Shown: positions 27,784 through 37,357 of the stretch, piece by piece
Layout: each line of letters starts with the position of its first letter
Numbering within the stretch: position 1 is the stretch's first letter
Source: JAEXOD01 sp963667875
Lineage (GTDB): Bacteria; Bacteroidota; Ignavibacteria; Ignavibacteriales; Melioribacteraceae
Reading direction: 5' to 3'
NCBI GenBank assembly: GCA_963667875.2
Contig: CAXXGC010000006.1
Location: 1 to 64,000, forward strand
Length of the DNA stretch: 64,000 nt
Made by a program: the position numbers and the translations under genes
Notes under the pieces: generated by a model
What the model saw: the letters and a program-made list of their open reading frames with translations, nothing else
The model's database searches: none
Told to the model about the DNA's origin: nothing

Positions 27784-29430
27784 ATGAAAGTGGTTAGATT
27801 AGTATTAGTAGTTTTTTTAATTTGTTTTTTTAATGTTATGGCTCAAAAAAACTTTGACATTTTTGATAACATTAAAGGGCAGGAACTAAATCCAAAAATA
27901 TTTTCTAATTCTTCATCAACTGTTTATAAACCCTGTATTGCTAATTTGGAGCCGGCGGGCAATTTATATACTTATTCAACAATTATATATACATATTCTA
28001 AAACCGGTTTATTAATTGCAGAGGTAAGTAAAAACATAAAGCTGGGAGAAACTTATTATTTACGTAACACATATAAATATAATGAATCCAACCTGTTAAT
28101 TGCAAAATTATCGGAAAATTTGGTTAACAAATATTGGACTTCAACGGAACAATGTACTTATATTTATAATAATAATGGCAATTTACATTCCGAGCTTTTA
28201 CAAAAATGGACAGAAGATAATTGGGAAAACGTCAGTCAAATATTTTATTTTTATGATAATGTTGGAAATCTATTGGACAAAGATATAGAGGAATGGAATG
28301 AAGGTGTTTGGGTAAAAAAAGAGCATTATAATTTTGTTTATGATCATAACAATAATATGATATCTCAATCCTATCAAATATTTAATGGTACATGGATTTA
28401 TAAATGGCGTTACTTATACAATTATAATAATTCAGATAAATTATCGGAAAAGATTTGGTCTTACTGGAAAAACAACCTCTGGGTTGATTCAACACGTTCA
28501 ACTTGTACTTATAATGATTTGGGAAAATTAAGTTCGCAGTTAAATTTTGGTTGGAATTTGACTAATGGGGATTGGGAGGAAAAAAATGAAGACATATTTA
28601 GTTATGATTCTAGAGGGAATCTGATTTATCGCATAAACAGATATGATTATTATACATTGCATGGATGGTATCGTTATAATTACGATTATGCATATAGTTT
28701 TGATTCAAACGACAATTGTATTTCAGCTGAATGTAACTCATATTATTATCAAGGCACTACTGAATTTTATCGTTTACGTAACTCTCCAATGTATATATAT
28801 TTCAATAACAATTCGGAATTTTTGTATTTAACAGCCGCCAAAATTTCCGTGCGATATTCCCCTATCACAAGTATTATGGATTCTGTTAAAATTCCCTTTT
28901 TTAGTGCTGTTACAAATGGTAATAATATTACATTAATATGGAAAACTGCTGTGGGTATTTATAATTTTGGAATTGAGATTGAAAGAGCTGACAGCAATAA
29001 CAATTTTTCAACTATAGGTTTTATTGAAGCAGTTAATGACAACTACATTTCAACAGAATATTCATTTACCGATTATAATCTAGGTAATCGTGAATATTCT
29101 TATAGATTAAAAATAATTAATCATAGTGGTACACAATCATACTCGCAAACTGTTAAAGTTGGAGTAGCTTTCTTTTATTTATCCCAAAATTTTCCAAATC
29201 CATTCAACCTAAGCACAACTATTAAATATGCTGTCCCTTCGTCAGGTAATATTTCTTTAAAAGTTTACAATATTTTGGGTAAAGAAGTAGCTGTTTTAGT
29301 AAACGAATATAAATATTCAGGCAATTATGAAATTAATTTTAATGGTGTAGGTCTTGCATCTGGCGTTTACTTTTATCAATTAAAATCAGGGAATTTTACC
29401 GAAACAAAAAAATTATTATTATTAAAATAA
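27784..29430 (+). CDS. Chimeric T9SS cargo: YD-like repeats plus Fn3-like linker
   Basis: A 548-residue predicted secreted protein with GAGAGGGA before the ATG. Signal peptide 1-20 (ending VMAQ); VYKPCIANL motif at ~45; about eight YD-like repeats (~60-365) of the family type (YIYNNNGNLHSELLQKW, YDNVGNLLDKDIEEW). Unlike its siblings it then has a ~95-residue linker (~370-460: FFSAVTNGNNITLIWKTA ... YSFTDYNLGN ... SYSQTVKVG) that matches the Fn3-like linker of the sialidase-like protein at 6257 (ILNWSTATE ... YSFTDYN ... YSKQIEVN). The type A sorting domain starts at ~466. It looks like a module exchange between two cargo types. Confidence 0.86.
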   Translation: MKVVRLVLVVFLICFFNVMAQKNFDIFDNIKGQELNPKIFSNSSSTVYKPCIANLEPAGNLYTYSTIIYTYSKTGLLIAEVSKNIKLGETYYLRNTYKYNESNLLIAKLSENLVNKYWTSTEQCTYIYNNNGNLHSELLQKWTEDNWENVSQIFYFYDNVGNLLDKDIEEWNEGVWVKKEHYNFVYDHNNNMISQSYQIFNGTWIYKWRYLYNYNNSDKLSEKIWSYWKNNLWVDSTRSTCTYNDLGKLSSQLNFGWNLTNGDWEEKNEDIFSYDSRGNLIYRINRYDYYTLHGWYRYNYDYAYSFDSNDNCISAECNSYYYQGTTEFYRLRNSPMYIYFNNNSEFLYLTAAKISVRYSPITSIMDSVKIPFFSAVTNGNNITLIWKTAVGIYNFGIEIERADSNNNFSTIGFIEAVNDNYISTEYSFTDYNLGNREYSYRLKIINHSGTQSYSQTVKVGVAFFYLSQNFPNPFNLSTTIKYAVPSSGNISLKVYNILGKEVAVLVNEYKYSGNYEINFNGVGLASGVYFYQLKSGNFTETKKLLLLK

Positions 29431-29654
29431 TTTTTGCAATACAAATATCGGAGAGCTTATCCGGTATCTTGAAATATTTTATTGAAACAATCTTTATTGT
29501 TACTATCATTTATACTTTATATTTTTAAAAGTCTCAGAGTGTTCCTCATCACATTCCATTTTTTTCAAAATAATTGTGATAAAAAACACAAAAAAACAAT
29601 TTATTTATTGTATATTTACAAAAGTATTTGAACTAAATTTTTAAGAGGGACAAA

Positions 29655-30926
29655 ATGAAAATTAAAAATACTCTTCTTCTGTTTATTGTACTAAATGTTA
29701 ATTTGTTTGCTCAAGTTATTTTACCCGTTTTTGAACAAAATCCACTTAGTGAGATTCAAAAAGCGAATAGTTCGGCATTATGTAAAAATAATACAAATTT
29801 TTACAAACCTTCGTTTGCTTCATTATATAATTGGAACAATACTGATACTAAAATTTATTATACTTACAATTCAGATTGGCAACTAACATATGAACAAATC
29901 CTATTCCCATCAGGCAGCAGACACAAAGTATCATATTTTTATGATGAAAGCAAAATAACACTTAAAACTATTGATACTTTAAAAGGTACTTTTTGGAAAA
30001 GTTATAAAAAATATATTTATTCTTACGATAACAATGGAAATAATAATTTGATTTTGAGTCAAGTCTATTCCGATTCAATATGGTTGGATGAAAGAAAAGA
30101 TATTTTCACATATACAAATCAGAATCAAGTTTATACACATATCATTGCCAATTGGGTAGATACAACTTGGGTAAATATTAATTCCTATACTTATAATTAT
30201 AATAATGGTGGTTTATTATTATCTTTAACCGGTGAGAAATGGGAAAACGATAATTGGGCACCCAAATCACGTAATCGTTATGAATATAATATGAATAATG
30301 TAGTCTCAACTTTTTACAGAGATTCTTATATTGGTGGTATTTGGAATCAAGAAGCTCAATTTCGCGGTTCATTCGATTCTGTAGGAAATGCATTAAATTA
30401 TATTTATTATTCCTACAGCCCTATTTACGGATCTGAAGAAAGGGAAAGCTATAGTTATACTTATGATACAAATAACAACTGTATTAAAGCTTATCATTCG
30501 CAAACAACCTATGGTGTAATGCATTTTGCACTTACAACACCTGCATCTGGAATTGTAAGACTATATTTCAATAATCAATCCGAGTTTATTGAATATAATA
30601 GTCCTAAAGTTTCAATACAATATGTAACATTTACAAATATCAATGAAAATTCTTATTCTCCAACTAAATTGACTTTATCCCAAAACTATCCAAACCCATT
30701 TAACCCAACAACAACTATAAAATATTCAATTCCCGCTGCAAGTATTGTTTCATTAAAAATATACGATATTTTGGGTAAAGAAGTTGCTGATTTGGTAAAT
30801 GAGTATAAAAATTCAGGCACTTATGAGGTAGAATTTAATGCGGCAAATCTTTCCTCAGGCACTTATTTTTACCAATTAAAAAGCGGTAATTATACCCAAA
30901 CAAAAAAATTATTATTGTTAAAATAA
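29655..30926 (+). CDS. T9SS cargo protein with YD-like repeats
   Basis: A 423-residue predicted secreted protein, the shortest complete family member, with AGAGGGA before the ATG. Signal peptide 1-19 (ending LFAQ); FYKPSFASL motif at ~50; about six repeats (~60-300), for example YSYDNNGNNNLILSQVY and YNYNNGGLLLSLTGEKWEND with paired Trp; a capping DTNNNCIKA segment; YFNNQS and SIQYVTFTN; and a type A T9SS sorting domain from ~341 to the terminal LLLLK. The sorting-domain DNA shares long identical runs with the genes at 24959 and 26560. A strong terminator follows, separating it from the sorting-domain-less relative at 31156. Confidence 0.87.
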   Translation: MKIKNTLLLFIVLNVNLFAQVILPVFEQNPLSEIQKANSSALCKNNTNFYKPSFASLYNWNNTDTKIYYTYNSDWQLTYEQILFPSGSRHKVSYFYDESKITLKTIDTLKGTFWKSYKKYIYSYDNNGNNNLILSQVYSDSIWLDERKDIFTYTNQNQVYTHIIANWVDTTWVNINSYTYNYNNGGLLLSLTGEKWENDNWAPKSRNRYEYNMNNVVSTFYRDSYIGGIWNQEAQFRGSFDSVGNALNYIYYSYSPIYGSEERESYSYTYDTNNNCIKAYHSQTTYGVMHFALTTPASGIVRLYFNNQSEFIEYNSPKVSIQYVTFTNINENSYSPTKLTLSQNYPNPFNPTTTIKYSIPAASIVSLKIYDILGKEVADLVNEYKNSGTYEVEFNAANLSSGTYFYQLKSGNYTQTKKLLLLK

Positions 30927-30942
30927 ATTTATATAGCTCTTA

Positions 30943-30976
30943 AAAAAAGCGGGCATATTCCCGCTTTTTTATTTTT
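30943..30976 (+). terminator. Rho-independent terminator after the repeat-protein gene
   Basis: A perfect 11-bp stem, AAAAAAGCGGG (30943-30953) with CCCGCTTTTTT (30960-30970), a 6-nt loop and continuing T's. Confidence 0.9.
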
Positions 30977-31155
30977 TGCTATTACTTGCCCTTTATTAAT
31001 TACCAAAATAACATTACAACTATGTGATGCGTAACACAGAATTTGTTTACCTATTTAATTACGTGATTGGCGACACAATATCTTTTTAAAATATATGTAT
31101 TTTTAACAATTATTTTTATTGTTAATTGTTATTAAATAATTATTATGATGAAGTT

Positions 31156-32265
31156 ATGAAAAAGCTATTATTCGCCCTTGTATGTTTTGTTATTTGTTAT
31201 GTTAATTTGAATGCACAGCAAAATTTTCAGCAAGTTGAAAATAACAATTTAATTTTGCAGCAGTTATCAACAAAAAACAGTATTTCGCCAACTAGTGATA
31301 GACCATCTTTAATAAAAGTATATTCTAATAACAATGTTGTTAAAACAATCAAATATAAATATAACCAAACCGGGGATTTATTAGCCGAGCTAACTCAAAT
31401 ATCAAACGTAATACAATATAGAACCACATATTCGTACGATAAAAGCAGAATAATTCAAAAAATGATTGATACCCTTTATAACAATACTTTCCAAAACTTT
31501 GAACGTTATAATTATCTTTACGGTTCAGATGGGAATTTATCGACTGAATTAATTGAACGGAAAATAGAAAATAATTGGTTAAATCACTTAAAAAACAATT
31601 ACAATTACGATCCTTACGGAAATCTTTTAAGTAAAACCACAAAAAAATGGAAAAATGGGAGTTGGGAAAATCATATACAATATCAAAACATTTTCGATGG
31701 TCAAAATCATCTATTAAACCAAACATTTTGTAATTGGTTAAATAATAACTGGGTATATAACAGTTCTATTTCCTACTGTTACGATAACTCAGGTTTGTTA
31801 TTAAGTAAGGCAAATAATATTTGGTGGAATGGAACTTGGGTAAAAATGGATAGGAATAGATTTCAATATAACAGATTAGGTTATATGATTAGTTATTTTT
31901 ACGAAACTTATAACTCCGATAATCTTTGGAATACAATTGAGTCTTTTAATTGTGTAAATGATTCGACCGGAAATTTATTAACAGCCTCCAAATATGAAAG
32001 CTTTGGAAATAATTACAATTTGGAAACCGAACGGTTTGAATATAAATATGACACCAATAACAATTGTATATCAGCCTCACATTCAAATACAATTTACGGT
32101 AAAATGTATTTCCCTTTTATTAGTAATCCCCCGGCCGAAATGGATATATATTCAAACAATTACAATAACAAAATTAGTTTTTACGCTTCACAAATTACGG
32201 TTCAATACACTTCCGTTAATAATTTTGGAAATGTGTTAAAACGATCATCCGTAAGTGTGTTATAA
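31156..32265 (+). CDS. YD-like repeat protein without a T9SS sorting domain
   Basis: I start it at the ATG at 31156 (MKKLLFALVCFVICYVNLNAQ, a clean signal peptide) rather than ten codons upstream. The 369-residue product has the full family plan: a DRPSLIKV motif, about seven repeats (~55-330, e.g. YNYDPYGNLLSKTTKKW and WKNGSWENH), the DTNNNCISA cap, then IYSNN and TVQYTSVNN. At the point where the others continue into SQNYPNPFNP it instead ends FGNVLKRSSVSVL. There is no leftover sorting domain in any frame before the next gene. It would be exported to the periplasm by Sec but not through the T9SS; it may be non-functional, or a soluble variant. Confidence 0.78.
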   Translation: MKKLLFALVCFVICYVNLNAQQNFQQVENNNLILQQLSTKNSISPTSDRPSLIKVYSNNNVVKTIKYKYNQTGDLLAELTQISNVIQYRTTYSYDKSRIIQKMIDTLYNNTFQNFERYNYLYGSDGNLSTELIERKIENNWLNHLKNNYNYDPYGNLLSKTTKKWKNGSWENHIQYQNIFDGQNHLLNQTFCNWLNNNWVYNSSISYCYDNSGLLLSKANNIWWNGTWVKMDRNRFQYNRLGYMISYFYETYNSDNLWNTIESFNCVNDSTGNLLTASKYESFGNNYNLETERFEYKYDTNNNCISASHSNTIYGKMYFPFISNPPAEMDIYSNNYNNKISFYASQITVQYTSVNNFGNVLKRSSVSVL

Positions 32266-32335
32266 AAAGCCGCAAGATATATTCCCGCGGCCTATAAACA
32301 AACTAATATTTTAAACTACAATTATTTCTAATTAA

Positions 32336-34282
32336 TCACTTTCCGTAAATATTAAACAACGGTAAATCGACCGCAATAAAGGCTGTTGCACGGAAACCGT
32401 TGGCTTTATTTAGTTCTAAATTTTGGTCATCAGTAATAGCACGAAGCTTAGGTAAGTATTCTATACCCAAACCGAAGTCCAAGGGAAAATCCGCAAAACC
32501 ATGCATATAAAAAATTCCAGGTGCAATAATATGTTCAAATTTAATAAGTGGAACATTATCATCAATATTGTTATCTGTGTTAGTATTCTTAAATCTATAA
32601 CCGGCGACAACACCTAAATCTAAAACACTAAAAAATAAGGAATTGGATGGACTTGGTATATCTTCTGTTCCATCACTCCAACTAAAATCAATTCCAATGG
32701 GTAAAAACATTCCGGTATATCCGGCAGGCTTTTTATCTCCATCATCAAGCCATTCAGCACCTCCATTTATACCAACATAAGCACTAATTGATGAGCTGTA
32801 ATTAAAGCACCTTTTTAATCTGTAACTTCCTGTTGGTAAAATTGCCGCTTCAAAAATATTTGAAGCATCCTCTGATGTTTTTGCTTGTGAGATATCAGCG
32901 GCAAATGTCAAATATTTTAATAAATCTTTTTTAAAAGTTCCATTTTTATAAGTATGTATATTTTCATCAACAATTTTTATAGCCGTCAAAATAGCTGAAC
33001 TAAAATTTTTCTTGTGGATATCAAATACAAATTCATTTACAAATGCAGCATTATTTAACCCTTTTTCAATTTCTAATCCACTTTTCGAAATATTTTTATT
33101 AAGATCAGTTACATTTTTAATCATTGAAATTACATTATTCGTTAAATTATATATTAATTCACTAACATCTTTGGTTTTTGAAGAATTTTCATAAGAATTG
33201 AAATCTTTAATTTTTATTTCAAGTCCTGATATTTTTGTAATAATATCAAAAATTTTAGGAGCCAAACTTTGAGCTTGTACCATATCAAAATTTGTCCAAT
33301 TTAACAAACTATCAAATGAGGGTTTGTTTTTATTATTGTTATATATAAGGCTAATATAATAATTAAGACCTTCTTGATTTAAATAATTAGAATAATTGAT
33401 TGAATTTAGATTAAGCCAAACATCATCATTGTTATTACCGGTAATTTCGCTATTATCCAATAAACTTTCTGAAATACCACAAAGTAAATTTAGGACATGG
33501 TCAAATTTGTTAGAATGTATACTAATTTTTGGACGAATATTCTTAAATATGATTGCAGGATGGCTTTTATTTTCTAATTCAACAATTGTTTTATATATTG
33601 TTTTCGAAAGAGTATATTGGATACAGCTTTTATAATCTTCAGGAATAATATACTTATCAATATTCAATAATAATCCTTGTAAATCCTTTTCTAAAGCAGT
33701 TTTAAAGGTATTATTTAGTTGAATATTAATAAATTGAGTGCTATTTTTTAAAATAAAATACAAATTTGGAAATAAATTTTTTAAGTAAATAGGTGATATT
33801 TTATAATCCTTATGAACAACATCATTTAAATAAAGTTCATTTATAATAAGTGAATCCTTTGCTTCAAAACGTTCTGCCATTTTGCTAAAAAATGCTGTTG
33901 CCAATTCTTCTTTCCCTCTTTCAATAAGAACATCCGTTATAGCAATAATCAATTCTGATTCGGATATCCCTGTTTGGAGGTTAGAATTGGGTGTCTCAAT
34001 TAAGTCAGTAAATTTGGTGTTACCAGAACCATCTTTTTGTATTTTTTCATTTTGTAGCATTATATATTGGTTTTTAATCAGATCCACATTTATTTTATCG
34101 CTAACTGGACTTTTTGTAAATTCGCGTAAATTTTGAATATTAATATTACCATTATAACTTAAAATGAAAATTCTATTTTCCTGAATGCTTTTCGCTAATA
34201 TCAATTCATTTTGAGCATAAATTAATATAGGAATGTTAACTAAAAATAAACTTATCAATAAATATATTTTATTAAATTTCAT
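32336..34282 (-). CDS. Large exported protein of unknown function
   Basis: A 648-residue protein with a signal peptide (1-23, ending IYAQ). The long middle part (~50-480) is helical and polar with no motif I know. The C-terminal ~150 residues (from GSYRLKRCFNYSSSISAYVG) alternate in a beta-strand manner with repeated Gly and aromatic residues (LDLGVVAGYRF, HGFADFPLDFGLGIEYLP), like an outer-membrane barrel or a beta-rich surface domain. It has no T9SS sorting domain. It lies 21 bases downstream of the small cysteine-protease-like gene on the same strand, so the two are probably one operon. Function unknown. Confidence 0.7.
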   Translation of the reverse strand: MKFNKIYLLISLFLVNIPILIYAQNELILAKSIQENRIFILSYNGNINIQNLREFTKSPVSDKINVDLIKNQYIMLQNEKIQKDGSGNTKFTDLIETPNSNLQTGISESELIIAITDVLIERGKEELATAFFSKMAERFEAKDSLIINELYLNDVVHKDYKISPIYLKNLFPNLYFILKNSTQFINIQLNNTFKTALEKDLQGLLLNIDKYIIPEDYKSCIQYTLSKTIYKTIVELENKSHPAIIFKNIRPKISIHSNKFDHVLNLLCGISESLLDNSEITGNNNDDVWLNLNSINYSNYLNQEGLNYYISLIYNNNKNKPSFDSLLNWTNFDMVQAQSLAPKIFDIITKISGLEIKIKDFNSYENSSKTKDVSELIYNLTNNVISMIKNVTDLNKNISKSGLEIEKGLNNAAFVNEFVFDIHKKNFSSAILTAIKIVDENIHTYKNGTFKKDLLKYLTFAADISQAKTSEDASNIFEAAILPTGSYRLKRCFNYSSSISAYVGINGGAEWLDDGDKKPAGYTGMFLPIGIDFSWSDGTEDIPSPSNSLFFSVLDLGVVAGYRFKNTNTDNNIDDNVPLIKFEHIIAPGIFYMHGFADFPLDFGLGIEYLPKLRAITDDQNLELNKANGFRATAFIAVDLPLFNIYGK

Positions 34283-34303
34283 TTTATTCCCTCTTAAAAT
34301 TTG

Positions 34304-34744
34304 TTATAATATAATTAGACTAATATTACCTGTACAACGTCTAAAATCTTCCAATTTACCATTTTGCGGCTCAATTAAAAACAATCCTTTATCGCGTGTA
34401 AATACCCAATTTATTACATGGTATCCTTTTACCCATTCAAACTCACCCCAAATAAGACCTACCGCCCAGCTATGGGGTTGTCGCGCTGTATTTCTGTTAA
34501 ATATTGCTATATTCCCCTTTAATGCAAAAGCAAAATCATCGCAGTCAAATCCTTCTGTTTTGCCTAAAGGATCGTTTGGCGCAACAATTATTCTATTATA
34601 GTAAAGATAATTTTCAATCTCTTGTTTGGCAGGCGAATAATAAAGTTCATCATTAAATCCGATGAATTTGTTCTCTGGATTTACCCATTTGTTTTGTGTA
34701 GCATTAAGTATTTCATTACTTATTTTGTCTTTTGTTACAAACAT
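34304..34744 (-). CDS. Small papain-fold-like protein (resembles MOA-lectin C-terminal domain)
   Basis: A 146-residue protein without a signal peptide. The order of FDCDDFAFALKG (possible nucleophile Cys), HSWAVGLIWG, HVINWVF (possible catalytic His) and LFLIEPQNGK (third residue) recalls transglutaminase-like or papain-like small domains, in particular the C-terminal cysteine-protease domain of the Marasmius oreades agglutinin that also occurs alone in bacteria. The assignment is by pattern only. It is the first gene of a two-gene minus-strand unit with the 648-residue exported protein, 21 bases apart. Confidence 0.5.
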   Translation of the reverse strand: MFVTKDKISNEILNATQNKWVNPENKFIGFNDELYYSPAKQEIENYLYYNRIIVAPNDPLGKTEGFDCDDFAFALKGNIAIFNRNTARQPHSWAVGLIWGEFEWVKGYHVINWVFTRDKGLFLIEPQNGKLEDFRRCTGNISLIIL

Positions 34745-35266
34745 ACTCTACCCCCGTAGATTATTATTATTTGTTATTTATTTAAATCCTTATGAAGGAT
34801 TTTATTAACTTTTACAAAATATTTATACTAATAAAAAACTTTATACTTTAGTTTATATTATACTAAAGTGGTAATAAAACACTTATTAATATTAACGAAT
34901 AATAAAACAGGTCTTCCTATGATTTTGAAATAATGTATTTCCTTTGCTTTGCCTTAGTAGTGTTGTCCTACAAACTCTCCTAAAACACTATTAATAAATT
35001 TTATAATTTAAAATATTAAATAATAAACCCGTCATTTATTTATTATTTTATTGCCGAGTGAAATTAATTACTTTAAATTAAATTGTCAAGATGGGAGAGA
35101 TATTTGTTTGGAAAATATTTTTGGATAATCCTATTTTCCAAATCTTTGTTGTTAATTTAATTCTTTGCTTAATAAAATTAATCTTTCGATATTTCCATAA
35201 TTTTTTCTCTCCTTTTCCTTATATTTATTTTTATATTATAATAATATTATTTATTTGAGGATAATT
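34745..35266. other. Long intergenic region with stem-loops
   Basis: About 520 bases between divergent genes, with no coding-like ORF. It contains three inverted repeats: 34845-34852/34862-34869 (8 bp), 34954-34964/34984-34994 (11 bp with one G-T pair), and 35107-35117/35132-35142 (TTTGGAAAATA, 11 bp perfect). None has a classic GC-rich terminator form. It must contain the promoters for both flanking genes; the region might include the remains of something lost. Confidence 0.45.
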
Positions 35267-37303
35267 ATGCGCCAAAACTTTAAGTATGTTTTTGTTTTAT
35301 TATTTGTTTTATTTTCTACTCTATCGGCAAATGATAAAAAAGAAATTAATGTAATGCCCATACCGGCAAAATACGAATTATTGGACAGTAAATTTAAACT
35401 TGATAATAACTTTGGTTTTACTGTTAAAGGAAATGTTGATGAACGGTTATACCAATACGCTACCAGAGTATTACGCAGATTATCGGGACGTACCGGTTTG
35501 TTTTTTAAACAGGATGTAATTACAAAACAAAGCGCAAACCAAAACAATTTATTTGTTATTGATTGTAAAAAAAGCGGCAAAGTTGTTTTAGGTGAAAACG
35601 AAAGTTACGAACTTAAAATTAATTATAATATAATTACCCTAAATGCCGAAACCGATTTAGGTATTATGCGCGGACTTGAGACCTTTTTACAGTTATTAAC
35701 AAACGATAAAGACGGTTATTATTTCCCTTCAGTAAATATACAAGATAATCCCCGTTTTAAATGGCGCGGATTAATGATAGACGTATCGCGTCATTTTATG
35801 CCTGTTGATGTAATTAAAAGAAATATTGACGCTTTGGCAATGGTTAAAATGAATGTTTTACATTTGCATTTAAGCGATAACCAAAGTGTACGTGTTGAAA
35901 GCAAATTATTTCCTCAGATACAACAAAACTGCACCGATGGCGAATATTTTACACAGGAACAAATAAAAGATATTGTATTATATGCTTCAAACAGAGGTAT
36001 TCGTGTAATTCCCGAATTTGATATTCCGTGGCACAGCACCGCATGGTTTGCCGCGTTACCTAAATTAGCAAGCGCACCCGGCCCTTATACTTTGGAACGC
36101 AACTGGGGTGTATTTGACCCTGTGTTTAATCCTGCCATTGAAGAAACTTATGATTTTTTTGACAAGTTTTTTGGTGAAATGGTAAAGTTATTCCCGGATG
36201 AATATTTTCACATTGGAGGTGACGAAGGCACACCAAAACATTGGAGTGAAAATACCCAGATACAGGCATTTATGAAAAAGAATAATATCCCCGATATACA
36301 GGCAATGCATAACTATTTTAATTTAAGAATATTAAAAATATTAACTAAGTATAACAAAAAAATGGTTGGCTGGGATGAAATATTGCAGCCGGGAATGCCT
36401 ACAAATATTGTAATTCAATCGTGGCGCGGTCAACAATCGTTATTCGAATCGGCAAAAAAAGGTTATATGGGAATTCTTTCCGCCGGATATTATATCGATT
36501 TGATACAATCGGCCGAGTTCCATTATTTGAACAATCCTGTTCCCGATTCCGTTAAGTTACAACCTGCCGAACTTGATAGAATACTTGGCGGAGAAGCAAC
36601 CATGTGGGCGGAATTGGTTACGCCGGAAAATGAAGATTCGCGTATATGGCCCCGCACTGCCGTTATTGCCGAAAGATTTTGGTCCCCTTCTTCGGTAAAC
36701 GATATCAACAGCATGTATCAAAGAATGGATAGAATTAATTTCTTATTAGAAGAGGTTGGAATTTGCAGTATCAAAAATCAAGAAATGATGTTACGCCGTT
36801 TATGCAATAATAACAATACTAAAGCATTAAAAACATTAATTGATGTTATTGAACCGGTAAAAGGTTATACCCGCCACTCGCAAGGTGTTAAATATACCAC
36901 TTATACCCCTTATACCAGAGTGGTAGATGCTGCTTTCCCTGATGTTAAAACTGCACGCGATTTTAGAAATAAAGTTGACGAATATTTAATTACTAAAAAT
37001 ATTGATATATTAAAAGATTTAACTAATTTGTTAACCACTCTAAAAAACAATCATTTGGAAATAAAAAACTTAATTTCTCTTTCCCCTATCTTAAAAGAAA
37101 TAGAACCGCTTTCACTTAATTTATCAAAACTTTCATTGGCGGGTCTTGACGTAATAAATATTTTAGAAAACGGCCAAAAGCTATCAGCATCAGCAAAATC
37201 AGAAATGTTAAAAACAGTTGAAAACTCTAAAAAACCTTATGGTCAAACGGAGATAATGATAGTCAGCGCAGTTGAAAAATTGATTAATGAGGCGGGGAAA
37301 TAA
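35267..37303 (+). CDS. Beta-N-acetylhexosaminidase, GH20
   Basis: A 678-residue secreted glycoside hydrolase that removes terminal GlcNAc/GalNAc, as in chitin-oligomer or glycoprotein breakdown. The ATG at 35267 follows GAGG and gives a signal peptide (~1-21); an in-frame TTG at 35255 is less likely. Residues ~30-150 form the GH20b N-terminal domain, ~160-500 the TIM barrel, with GLMIDVSRHFMP, LHLHLSDNQ, the catalytic Asp319-Glu320 pair in HIGGDEG, MVGWDEIL and the substrate-binding WAEL. Substrate-assisted catalysis needs this D-E pair, which is intact. It has no T9SS sorting domain, so it is probably periplasmic. It is a single-gene unit with a strong terminator behind it. Confidence 0.95.
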   Translation: MRQNFKYVFVLLFVLFSTLSANDKKEINVMPIPAKYELLDSKFKLDNNFGFTVKGNVDERLYQYATRVLRRLSGRTGLFFKQDVITKQSANQNNLFVIDCKKSGKVVLGENESYELKINYNIITLNAETDLGIMRGLETFLQLLTNDKDGYYFPSVNIQDNPRFKWRGLMIDVSRHFMPVDVIKRNIDALAMVKMNVLHLHLSDNQSVRVESKLFPQIQQNCTDGEYFTQEQIKDIVLYASNRGIRVIPEFDIPWHSTAWFAALPKLASAPGPYTLERNWGVFDPVFNPAIEETYDFFDKFFGEMVKLFPDEYFHIGGDEGTPKHWSENTQIQAFMKKNNIPDIQAMHNYFNLRILKILTKYNKKMVGWDEILQPGMPTNIVIQSWRGQQSLFESAKKGYMGILSAGYYIDLIQSAEFHYLNNPVPDSVKLQPAELDRILGGEATMWAELVTPENEDSRIWPRTAVIAERFWSPSSVNDINSMYQRMDRINFLLEEVGICSIKNQEMMLRRLCNNNNTKALKTLIDVIEPVKGYTRHSQGVKYTTYTPYTRVVDAAFPDVKTARDFRNKVDEYLITKNIDILKDLTNLLTTLKNNHLEIKNLISLSPILKEIEPLSLNLSKLSLAGLDVINILENGQKLSASAKSEMLKTVENSKKPYGQTEIMIVSAVEKLINEAGK

Positions 37304-37315
37304 AATTATTATATA

Positions 37316-37357
37316 ATTACCTGTTTAGGATTACTAAACAGGTAATAAATTTTTTAT
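37316..37357 (+). terminator. Terminator after the hexosaminidase gene
   Basis: A perfect 13-bp stem (37316-37328 with 37334-37346), 5-nt loop, then AAATTTTTT. The hairpin could also act on the minus-strand fragment that ends at 37354. Confidence 0.85.

Noticed and set aside
32269..32291. A terminator after the last YD-repeat gene (GCCGC...GCGGC)
   Set aside because: The stem is only five base pairs and there is no T run; kept out of the feature list.
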